A DNA stretch of 64,000 nucleotides, taken from NCBI GenBank assembly GCA_016873115.1, contig VGYB01000003.1:1-64000 (forward strand), in the 5' to 3' direction. Under the pieces are notes generated by a model. That model did no database searches. It saw nothing but the letters and a program-made list of their open reading frames with translations, and had not been told where the DNA came from. The translations under genes were made by a program, and so were the position numbers. How positions within the stretch are numbered: the first letter of the stretch is position 1; every line of letters starts with the position of its first letter. Positions 23,960-30,910 of the stretch are shown here, in pieces. The stretch comes from Planctomycetota bacterium. Lineage in GTDB: Bacteria; Planctomycetota; Phycisphaerae; Phycisphaerales; SM1A02.

Positions 23960-24882
23960 GCCGGCGCCGACACGACCACACGGTTCCTGCCGCCCTGCTT
24001 GGCGTGGTAGAGCGCCGTGTCCGCGGCCTTCAGAATCGACTCAACCGTGTCGCGCCCCGAACCGAGTTCGGTCACGCCAAAGCTCGCCGTGACCACAAGT
24101 CCTGGGTGGTCGCTCCAGGCAATGTGCTCGAGTTGCTCGCGATAGCGGTTGGCCACTTCTTCCGCCTCTATGGCCGTGGTTGAGGGCAGAATCACGCAGA
24201 ACTCTTCTCCACCGTAGCGACACGCGACATCGGAACTTCGTCCACCCGAGAGGATCTGTGCGAATCGCTCGATGACGAGATCGCCGAACGGATGTCCAAA
24301 GTGGTCGTTGTGGTGCTTGAAGCGATCGATGTCACAGAGGATCATCGAGAGCGGCTGACCATGACGTCGTGCCTCGTCAACTTCCGCTGCCAGGCGCTGG
24401 TCCATGTAGGCACGATTCCAGAGCCCCGTCAGGCCATCGATCTGCGCCCTCTGTGCCAGCATCTTCAAGAGCCGCTGCGAACGGATTGCGGTGCGTACGC
24501 GAGCCTTGAGTTCCACGACCTCGAAAGGCTTGGTCACGAAATCGACAGCACCTTGGTCCAGGGCGCGGACCTTGTCCATCGCTTCTTCGGTTCCACTGAT
24601 GAAGATCACGGCAATGTCCTGTGTGAGTGGGTCGTTCTTCAGCGTGGTCAGTACGTCGAATCCGTTCATGTCCTCCATGTCGATGTCGAGCAGGATGACA
24701 TCGGGTTGGAGTTCGCGTGCCATCACGAGGCCTTCGCGGGCATTGATCGCGCCATGGATCTCAAGCCGCTCGTGTTGCAGGCGGAACTTGAGCAGACGAT
24801 GGATGAGTTCACTGTCATCGATGGCGAGCAGGCGCGCAGCTGCCGTGACTGCCATGAAGGCCTTGGGGTCGACCGAGTTCAT
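23956..24882 (-). CDS. Response regulator with GGDEF diguanylate cyclase domain
   Basis: A 308-residue PleD-like protein. The receiver domain has the acidic pair Asp22-Asp23, phosphoacceptor Asp66 (DVILLD) and Lys118 (TKPF). The cyclase domain carries GGEEF at 224-228 and an RSSD inhibitory site at 215-218, so both product synthesis and feedback inhibition by c-di-GMP are expected. Phosphorylation should drive dimerisation and c-di-GMP formation. ATG 24882 overlaps the Hpt stop (ATGA), which favours it over an upstream ATG at 24900. The Hpt protein next door is the likely phosphodonor and the PilZ protein a possible reader. Confidence 0.93.
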   Translation of the reverse strand: MNSVDPKAFMAVTAAARLLAIDDSELIHRLLKFRLQHERLEIHGAINAREGLVMARELQPDVILLDIDMEDMNGFDVLTTLKNDPLTQDIAVIFISGTEEAMDKVRALDQGAVDFVTKPFEVVELKARVRTAIRSQRLLKMLAQRAQIDGLTGLWNRAYMDQRLAAEVDEARRHGQPLSMILCDIDRFKHHNDHFGHPFGDLVIERFAQILSGGRSSDVACRYGGEEFCVILPSTTAIEAEEVANRYREQLEHIAWSDHPGLVVTASFGVTELGSGRDTVESILKAADTALYHAKQGGRNRVVVSAPA

Positions 24883-25184
24883 GATGAGACCCTTGTGCAC
24901 AACCTGATCAGGTCCTGTGCTGCATCGTGTGCGTCATCGAGGCGCTTCTCTCGGATGGCCAGTTCCACGATCCGTGCGGCGTCGGTCACTTGTGGAAATC
25001 CGTATCCGCCGCCGGCACCCTTGAGTTGGTGGGCCAGGACACGCGCCTGCTCAGTCGCGCCTTGATCGAGGCGCTCAAGGATGGTGCTGGCACGCGTGGT
25101 CAGTGATGAAACGAACTCGTCGATCAAGGTGGCCATGTCGGGATCGTCGGCAAACACGCTTCTGATGGGTGCATCGTCTGGCAT
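24879..25184 (-). CDS. Hpt (histidine phosphotransfer) protein
   Basis: A 101-residue single-domain Hpt protein. The phosphorylated His is His52 in the motif AHQLKGAGGGYGF, and the surrounding sequence forms the expected four-helix bundle. Hpt proteins relay phosphate between a hybrid kinase and a response regulator; no kinase of that type is in the window. ATG 25184 is preferred over a TTG 24 bases upstream. TACCCT twelve bases upstream may be its -10 box. ATGA overlap with the GGDEF gene shows they are made together. Confidence 0.88.
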   Translation of the reverse strand: MPDDAPIRSVFADDPDMATLIDEFVSSLTTRASTILERLDQGATEQARVLAHQLKGAGGGYGFPQVTDAARIVELAIREKRLDDAHDAAQDLIRLCTRVSS

Positions 25185-25196
25185 GACGCGAACAAC

Positions 25197-25202
25197 AGGG
25201 TA
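25197..25202 (-). promoter_or_regulatory. Possible -10 element before the Hpt gene
   Basis: Minus-strand TACCCT ends 12 bases before ATG 25184, the same spacing as at lipA. It is in the 41-base divergent gap to the metallo-hydrolase gene. Confidence 0.3.
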
Positions 25203-25225
25203 CGCCAAGGCGGTGCTGCGCTAGC

Positions 25226-26200
25226 ATGGATCCTTCCGCCGCGGACCGCCCCATGATCCCCAACCCCCCCGTCAAAGACGGTCAACTTTCGTTCCTTTGG
25301 CTTCCGCCCCATCGCGTGCAGGGTTTCAGTGTGGCCGGTGAACAGACCGTGGTGCATATCCCGGAGCTGGAGGTGGCCTTCGACGCCGGCTTTTGCCCGC
25401 GTGTGTTGGTGCCCTGCCCTTCGATCGCCCTGTCACACGCGCACATGGACCACATCGGCGGCCTGCCATACTGGTTCAGCCAGCGGTACTTCCAGAGATT
25501 GCCGGCGGGCAAGGTGCACTGTCACCGCGCGATTGTGCAGCCCCTGCTCAACATGATGAAGGGGTGGGTGGACCTTGAGTGCCAGCAGACGCCGCACGAG
25601 GTCATCGGGATGGAAGATGGCGAGGAAGTCCTCCTGAAGCCAAACATCTGGTTGCGCGCGATCGAGGTACGGCACACGGTGCCGGCGCTGGGCTTTGTCG
25701 TCATCGAGCGACGGAACAAGCTCAAGCCTGAGTTTGCAGATTTGCCGGCCGATGTCCTGCGCGAGGCGAAGGTGCGAGGCGAGACCATCACTCGGCAGAT
25801 CGACATCCCACTCGTGGCCTACACCGGCGACACGCTGATGGGTCCTCACTTGTTGCGTGATGAGTTCCGCCAGGCACAGACCGTGGTGACCGAGTGCACG
25901 TTCTTCGATCCTGAACACCGGGACCGGGCGGCCACCGGCATGCATCTTCATGTCGAGGACATTCGTGAGTTGTTGCAGGCTTGGTCTGCGCGTGATGTCG
26001 TGGTCGTGCACCTGTCGCGCCGCACGATGCTTTCATACGCGCGGAAACGCCTCGACGAGGTTGGTGGTGAGGGTCGAGTCCATATTCTCATGGACCATCG
26101 TGCAACACGCGCGCGTTATGAGCGCCAAGTGAGCGAGGATCAAGACGCGTCTGGTGCACAGGGTGCGTCAGACGGAACCGAGAAACCAAGTGCAGCCTGA
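25226..26200 (+). CDS. Metallo-beta-lactamase-fold hydrolase, RNase Z-like
   Basis: A 324-residue protein with the MBL zinc motif SHAHMDHIGG (HxHxDH, about 70-79), then VRHTVPALGFVV, AYTGDT (the metal-bridging Asp), TECTFFD and a late His in VVVHLSRR. The GFxVxxR and AYTGDT surroundings are those of RNase Z-like and plant RNase Z-related hydrolases, but the exosite arm was not identified, so a tRNA 3'-processing role is only a possibility. ATG 25226 follows 41 bases of divergent gap shared with the Hpt gene. The C-terminal 30 residues are low-complexity. Confidence 0.8.
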   Translation: MDPSAADRPMIPNPPVKDGQLSFLWLPPHRVQGFSVAGEQTVVHIPELEVAFDAGFCPRVLVPCPSIALSHAHMDHIGGLPYWFSQRYFQRLPAGKVHCHRAIVQPLLNMMKGWVDLECQQTPHEVIGMEDGEEVLLKPNIWLRAIEVRHTVPALGFVVIERRNKLKPEFADLPADVLREAKVRGETITRQIDIPLVAYTGDTLMGPHLLRDEFRQAQTVVTECTFFDPEHRDRAATGMHLHVEDIRELLQAWSARDVVVVHLSRRTMLSYARKRLDEVGGEGRVHILMDHRATRARYERQVSEDQDASGAQGASDGTEKPSAA

Positions 26201-26216
26201 TTTGGACAGCTGGGTG

Positions 26217-26245
26217 TTGATGCCCCGACGGTCACCACCTATATT
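26217..26245 (+). promoter_or_regulatory. dnaA promoter (-35 TTGATG, -10 TATATT)
   Basis: TTGATG (26217-26222) and TATATT (26240-26245) are separated by 17 bases, the best housekeeping-type promoter seen in the window. The predicted start near 26252 leaves a leader of about 65 bases before the dnaA ATG at 26317. Confidence 0.65.
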
Positions 26246-26316
26246 CCGCCCCCCGCCCTGACCTGGGCGATCATGGCAGGGATGCCACACAACACGACGA
26301 ACCGGATTGGGGTCCC

Positions 26317-27669
26317 ATGGGAACCGCCTTGATGCGCATGCATGACGATGACTTGAGGGCTGCCCTCATCACATACTTGCGCAAGCACCACACAGAGGTG
26401 TGTCGGCAGTGGTTCGACGACATCGCCTTTGGTGGGATCGATGGGGGCGTTCTGCGCCTGGTTGTCAGCGAGCCTGTCCAACTGAATTACCTGCAGCGCG
26501 CTTGTGGAACGCAGTTCACCGATGCCGCGCAGGCCGTGACCGGTCGGCTGCTCGCTGTGCGATTCGTGGGCTCGGGCCCGGAACTCGTCCATGAGCCCGC
26601 ACCTGAAGCCGTGACCGCCGACATGCCGGGCTTTGGCGAGCAGATGCTGCTCTCGCCGGACTACTCGTTCGACATGTTCGTGGTTGGACCGGGTAACCGG
26701 CTCGCCCACGCTGCTGCCCTCGCGGTCGCGGAGAAACCAGGCCGGGCCTACAACCCGTTCTTCATCCATGGTGGCATTGGGCTCGGCAAGACCCACTTGT
26801 TGCAGGCGATCTGCCAGACGTTCATCCGTAACCGTCCATCCACGAAACTGTGCTACATCAGCTGCAGCACATTCATGGACCTGTTCCATGAGTCCGTGAA
26901 GTGTGGTCGCATGCAGGACTTCCGCCTGCGCTTCCGCAATGTCGATGTGCTGGTCATCGATGACATTCACTTCCTCTCCAAGCGCGATCACTCGCAGGAG
27001 GAATTCTTCCATACCTTCAACGCGCTCCATCAAGCCGGCAAGCAGATTGTGCTCTCCAGCGATGCTGCTCCAGAGGACATTCCTGAGCTCGAGGAACGCC
27101 TGGTGAGTCGCTTCAAGAGCGGCCTTGTGGCTTGTCTGGAGCGTCCATGCTTCGAGACTCGGGTGGCAATCGTCAAGTCCAAGGCGAAGCTTGTCGGTGT
27201 CGAGTTGCCCGATGAGGTGCCGGCGTATGTCGCTGCGCGCATCGACTCAAACATCCGTGAACTCGAGGGGGCCCTCACTCGTGTGCGTGGACACGCCGCG
27301 GCAACCGGAGTTTCCATCACGCTTGAGAGTGCCAAGGCGGCCCTGCATGATCTTGGTGGTGGTTCGGGTGCGCCGAGCCTGCAAGCGATCATCCTCGCGG
27401 TGACCCGGTACTACGACATCAAACTCACCGATCTGGTGTCGCGACGGCGAACCAAGTCGATCGCGTTGCCGCGTCAGGTGTGCATGTGGCTTGCGCGTCG
27501 TCACACTCGATTCAGCCTTGATGAAATTGGTGGTCACTTTGGTGGTCGTGACCACACGACAGTCCTGCACGCGATCCGAACGATCGAAGAGCGTCGTGCC
27601 CGCTGCCAGGAACTCGGTCGAGCGGTTGAGGAGATCGAACGGACGCTTGGTCCACGGACCTCTGTCTGA
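26317..27669 (+). CDS. dnaA: Chromosomal replication initiator DnaA
   Basis: A 450-residue DnaA. Domain I (about 1-85) is followed by a short linker, then AAA+ domain III with Walker A GGIGLGKT (152-159), Walker B VLVIDDIHFL (about 211-220) and the sensor region SSDAAPEDIPELEERLVSRF, and domain IV with the DNA-binding signature GGHFGGRDHTTVLHAI (about 405-420). DnaA opens the replication origin. Domain I and the linker are short. Neither dnaN nor gyrB nor rpmH flanks it, so the classic gene order is broken. ATG 26317 was chosen; ATG 26332 is possible. The 303-base gap downstream may be the origin. Confidence 0.97.
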   Translation: MGTALMRMHDDDLRAALITYLRKHHTEVCRQWFDDIAFGGIDGGVLRLVVSEPVQLNYLQRACGTQFTDAAQAVTGRLLAVRFVGSGPELVHEPAPEAVTADMPGFGEQMLLSPDYSFDMFVVGPGNRLAHAAALAVAEKPGRAYNPFFIHGGIGLGKTHLLQAICQTFIRNRPSTKLCYISCSTFMDLFHESVKCGRMQDFRLRFRNVDVLVIDDIHFLSKRDHSQEEFFHTFNALHQAGKQIVLSSDAAPEDIPELEERLVSRFKSGLVACLERPCFETRVAIVKSKAKLVGVELPDEVPAYVAARIDSNIRELEGALTRVRGHAAATGVSITLESAKAALHDLGGGSGAPSLQAIILAVTRYYDIKLTDLVSRRRTKSIALPRQVCMWLARRHTRFSLDEIGGHFGGRDHTTVLHAIRTIEERRARCQELGRAVEEIERTLGPRTSV

Positions 27670-27830
27670 CCGTGGATTGGTGATCGTTGGCAACCCGTGG
27701 AGAAGATGTCGCAACGATCTGGGGCCTGGGTTGATCGGTCGACCCAGTCGCCTGTTGCGCTTCTCTGGTCCAGACGCGCCAGCTGATCCCCGACGGCGGG
27801 GTTGGTGTTCCCGACACAGAAGCCGACATG

Positions 27831-27839
27831 TCATCCACA
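27831..27839 (+). other. DnaA-box-like site TCATCCACA
   Basis: One mismatch from the consensus TTATCCACA, 162 bases after the dnaA stop. Confidence 0.45.
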
Positions 27840-27895
27840 GTTGTGTGTGGTCCTAAGTGTTGTCGGTGTTGGTATTTATGCAACTTGGTGTTGGG

Positions 27896-27904
27896 CTATC
27901 CACA
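27896..27904 (+). other. DnaA-box-like site CTATCCACA
   Basis: One mismatch from TTATCCACA, same orientation as the box at 27831 and 65 bases further on. Confidence 0.45.
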
Positions 27905-27972
27905 ATTCGTCAGGTGTTCTTCCTACGACGACGATGTTCTTTCTTCTCATAGAAGATGAGCCAAGACCCTTG

Positions 27973-28782
27973 TCAGGTTTGACAGCTTTCACACCACACG
28001 GTTGCGCGTCCGGCCACCCGTCCGGTTCGGAGAGGTCGGGAACAGACCGCGCAAGGCTGTCCGGACCGACCGTACACACGGAGCGAGTCCTGGAAGGCCC
28101 CTGCGCCGCCACCGAGCCGCCGATAGGTCCGGATGGTGCTGCCGCCACAGGCAATGGCAGATCGCATGATTGATCCGATTGCCTGCCCAAGGCCATCAAG
28201 TTCGCGCTGCGTGAGCCGACAGCATCTGCGTTGCGGCCTGATCCCCACAAGCGCAAGCGCCTCATCCGCATAGATGTTGCCAACCCCTGCCACAGCGCAC
28301 TGATCAAGCAGCGCCGCTTTGATGGCGCGACGGCTCGTGGAGAACGCCACAGACCAACCAGGCCGCAGATCAAGCGCATCGGGACCCAAGAGCGACCAGC
28401 GGGTCCTGAGGGCGGTCTGGCCCCCGAGCCATGTCACGCGCCCGAATCGGCGTGGGTCCACGAAGCGCAGGTCGCGCGATTGATCGAGGTGCCAGGTGAT
28501 GTGCGTGTGGGTCGCGATCGGCGAGGATGCCGGTACGACACCGAATGCGCCGGTCATGCCCAGCTGCACGACAAGTATGTTGCCGTCACATCCGACGAGC
28601 GCGAGTTGCTTTCCGTGCCTCAAGACGCGCTCAATGCGCGAACCAAGGAGGATCCGATCGATTTGCCCCGACGCCCCGGCCACGACATCCCAGCGATGCA
28701 CACTGGCACCGACGATTGTGGATCGCCGCAGTGCGCGGCGCACCTCACGGGCGACAGCTTCGACTTCTGGGAGTTCCGGCAC
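27973..28782 (-). CDS. mutM: Formamidopyrimidine-DNA glycosylase
   Basis: A 269-residue Fpg/MutM protein. The mature N-terminus PELPEV carries catalytic Pro2 and Glu3, Lys58 (HGKQL) contacts the DNA backbone, and the helix-two-turn-helix reads AVAGVGNIYADEAL. The zinc finger is C-AV-C and C-ES-C at the C-terminus (about 244-267). The enzyme excises 8-oxoguanine and formamidopyrimidines and cleaves the strand. The NIYADE motif separates it from endonuclease VIII. It is a single gene, convergent with dnaA across the candidate origin and divergent from moxR. Confidence 0.95.
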   Translation of the reverse strand: MPELPEVEAVAREVRRALRRSTIVGASVHRWDVVAGASGQIDRILLGSRIERVLRHGKQLALVGCDGNILVVQLGMTGAFGVVPASSPIATHTHITWHLDQSRDLRFVDPRRFGRVTWLGGQTALRTRWSLLGPDALDLRPGWSVAFSTSRRAIKAALLDQCAVAGVGNIYADEALALVGIRPQRRCCRLTQRELDGLGQAIGSIMRSAIACGGSTIRTYRRLGGGAGAFQDSLRVYGRSGQPCAVCSRPLRTGRVAGRATVWCESCQT

Positions 28783-28812
28783 GCGAAAACCTGCGGGAAA
28801 TGCCGCATCCGA

Positions 28813-28820
28813 AGTATAGT
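28813..28820. promoter_or_regulatory. Overlapping divergent -10-like hexamers between mutM and moxR
   Basis: AGTATAGT gives TATAGT on the plus strand (28815-28820) and TATACT on the minus strand (28813-28818), so one short AT-rich patch could serve both the MoxR operon and mutM. No -35 box is evident on either strand. A short GC hairpin (CCCGG 28831-28835 with CCGGG 28843-28847) lies in the moxR leader. Confidence 0.4.
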
Positions 28821-28866
28821 TTTATGAACCCCCGGGACTCCGCCGGGACCACACGAAAGGCCGCCC

Positions 28867-29934
28867 ATGGAAGCCCCCGCGTCACGCATCACCGGTTCGA
28901 GCATGCTGGAGCGCTCTGCCTCCGTGAAAGGTGCGCACGAGGCCCTGCGGCAGGAACTCGCCGGCACGATCGTGGGCCAGGATGATGTGGTGCAACAACT
29001 CCTGCTGGCGATCCTCTGCGGTGGCCACGCGTTGGTCGAGGGCGTTCCGGGCCTGGCCAAGACGCTGATCATCGGATCGCTCGCCAAGACACTCTCGCTC
29101 GAGTTCAAGCGCATCCAGTTCACACCAGACCTGATGCCCAGCGATGTCACGGGTACAGAGGTGATCCAAGAGGACAAGGCCACAGGCACACGCGAGTTGC
29201 GCTTCGTGCGGGGGCCGGTCTTCGCCAACATCGTGCTTGGAGACGAAATCAACCGAACACCACCCAAGACACAGGCCGCCCTGCTTGAGGCGATGCAAGA
29301 GGGTCAAGTCACCTCTGGCGGCATCAACCACCGCCTACCACGGCCATTCTTCGTGCTGGCCACACAGAATCCAATTGAGCAAGAAGGCACCTACCCGTTG
29401 CCCGAGGCTCAACTCGACCGGTTCATGTTCCTGATCCGGATCGACTATCCGACGGAAGCACAGGAACTGGAAATCGTCCGCCGTACAACTGGCCGCGCTC
29501 GACCGGAACCCAGGCGGGTGCTGAGCGCCGAGGATTGCACGGCCTTGCAGGACATCGTCCGCGAGATGCCGGTGCCCGACCACGTGATTTCATATGCCCT
29601 TCGCATCGTGCGGGCAACGCGCGGCAGTGACGCGTCGGCACCCACGATGGTCAAGGACTACCTCTCATGGGGCGCCGGGCCGCGCGCAAGTCAGTTCTTG
29701 GTGCTTGCAGCCAAGGCCAAAGCGCTCCTTGACGGCGACCAACATGTGATGGTCCACCACATCCGCGCCGTGGCGCTTCCTGTGCTGCGCCACCGCATCG
29801 TGACCAACTTCAACGCCCAGGCCGACCGCGTGACAAGCGATGATGTGATTGCCTCGCTGCTCGACTCCGTGCCCGTGGAATCCACCGATCCCGCGACGGC
29901 CAAGGGCCTTGATCGCACCATTCCGGTGCAGTGA
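28867..29934 (+). CDS. moxR: MoxR-family AAA+ ATPase
   Basis: A 355-residue MoxR ATPase with Walker A GVPGLAKT (near 59-66), Walker B-type VLGDEINRTPPKTQAALLEAMQEG, sensor ATQNPIEQEGTYPLPEAQLDRF and the C-terminal lid. MoxR proteins act as chaperones that remodel or assemble complexes with vWA-domain partners, and several such partners follow directly. The start ATG 28867 has GAAAGG upstream. It is the first gene of an eight-gene operon, separated from the DUF58 gene by seven bases. Confidence 0.95.
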   Translation: MEAPASRITGSSMLERSASVKGAHEALRQELAGTIVGQDDVVQQLLLAILCGGHALVEGVPGLAKTLIIGSLAKTLSLEFKRIQFTPDLMPSDVTGTEVIQEDKATGTRELRFVRGPVFANIVLGDEINRTPPKTQAALLEAMQEGQVTSGGINHRLPRPFFVLATQNPIEQEGTYPLPEAQLDRFMFLIRIDYPTEAQELEIVRRTTGRARPEPRRVLSAEDCTALQDIVREMPVPDHVISYALRIVRATRGSDASAPTMVKDYLSWGAGPRASQFLVLAAKAKALLDGDQHVMVHHIRAVALPVLRHRIVTNFNAQADRVTSDDVIASLLDSVPVESTDPATAKGLDRTIPVQ

Positions 29935-29941
29935 GCCCGCC

Positions 29942-30910
29942 GTGTCAACCCAAGGTCTTCGCGCCGAACAGTATCTCTCGCCCGAGACCCTGGCGCAGCT
30001 CGCTCCATTCGAACTCAGGGCCAAGATGGTTGCCGATGGCGTGATGAACGGCATGCACCAGTCGCCACTGCAGGGCATGGCTGTGGAGTTCGCGACCCAC
30101 CGGCAGTATTCAGCAGGCGACAGTGTCCGTCATCTCGATTGGAAGGTCTTTGGACGCAGCGACAAGCTGTATGTCAAGGAGTATCGCCAGGAAACGAACC
30201 TCGATGTGATGATCCTGGTGGATGGATCGGCCAGCATGTCGTTCGGCACGCTCGGCGTGAAGCAAGGCTGGGGCGGTACGGACGCCACGCGCCGGCGCGG
30301 TGCATGGACCAAGTTCGACCACGCCACGGCGAGCGCGGCTGCACTGGCATTCCTCTGCTTGAGCCAGCGAGACCGCGTGGGCGTGGCGGTTGGGGCCGAT
30401 GGCTTGCGCGGGGCGGTACGCAAGAGCGCGACGCGAGATCAGTGGCGCTCGATCGTGCGGTGTCTGTCATCGGAACCCGTCGAGGCGTCTTTCTCGCCGC
30501 CAGCATGCATCAATCAGTTGCTCGCACAGACCCCACACCGAACGCTCTTCGTGATCCTGAGCGACTTTCTGGGCGACCCAGAGGGATTGCGCGCGGCCCT
30601 GGCACGACTTCGTCACCGGGGCCACGATGTCATGCTCTTGGCCATGCTCGATCACCGGGAACTCACCCTTGATCTGGACATCGAGGCCCCATTCATCGGG
30701 CTCGAGGGAGAGGATGCGCTCGACGTGGACACACGCACGATCCGCGTGGCGTATCTCGAGGAGTTGCAGCGTCACCTGCAAGGGATCGACCGGCAGGCGC
30801 GCGCGTTCGGGTACGACCTGCAGGTCTTCGACACACACGAATCGGTTGGGCCGGTCCTCGCTGCACTGTTGTCTCGCCGCGAAGGCACGGTGGTCAGGGG
30901 TCGCCGATGA
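29942..30910 (+). CDS. DUF58 (vWA-like) protein
   Basis: A 322-residue DUF58 protein. The signature YSAGDSVRHLDWKVFGRSDKLYVKEYRQE (read in two parts around residues 56-84) is diagnostic; it is followed by the vWA-like MIDAS sequence LVDGSASM and a Rossmann-type body. DUF58 proteins are MoxR partners. GTG 29942 is the first start after the moxR stop and gives a sensible N-terminus; upstream residues in this frame lie within moxR. No membrane segment is present, so it is cytoplasmic. The stop overlaps the next gene (ATGA 30907). Confidence 0.9.
   Translation: MSTQGLRAEQYLSPETLAQLAPFELRAKMVADGVMNGMHQSPLQGMAVEFATHRQYSAGDSVRHLDWKVFGRSDKLYVKEYRQETNLDVMILVDGSASMSFGTLGVKQGWGGTDATRRRGAWTKFDHATASAAALAFLCLSQRDRVGVAVGADGLRGAVRKSATRDQWRSIVRCLSSEPVEASFSPPACINQLLAQTPHRTLFVILSDFLGDPEGLRAALARLRHRGHDVMLLAMLDHRELTLDLDIEAPFIGLEGEDALDVDTRTIRVAYLEELQRHLQGIDRQARAFGYDLQVFDTHESVGPVLAALLSRREGTVVRGRR

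Larger units (their letters stand above)
27670..27972. other. Gene-free region after dnaA, candidate oriC
   Basis: The 303 bases between the dnaA and fpg stops hold no convincing gene. They contain two near-consensus DnaA boxes in the same orientation (27831 and 27896), a weaker reverse box-like site CGTGGAGAA (27696-27704, two mismatches), and a segment from about 27855 to 27960 that is clearly richer in A/T than its surroundings, including a small TCTTCT-CAT-AGAAGA hairpin (27942-27956). Position beside dnaA fits a replication origin. Only two good boxes were found by eye, fewer than usual, so this is a candidate. Confidence 0.5.
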
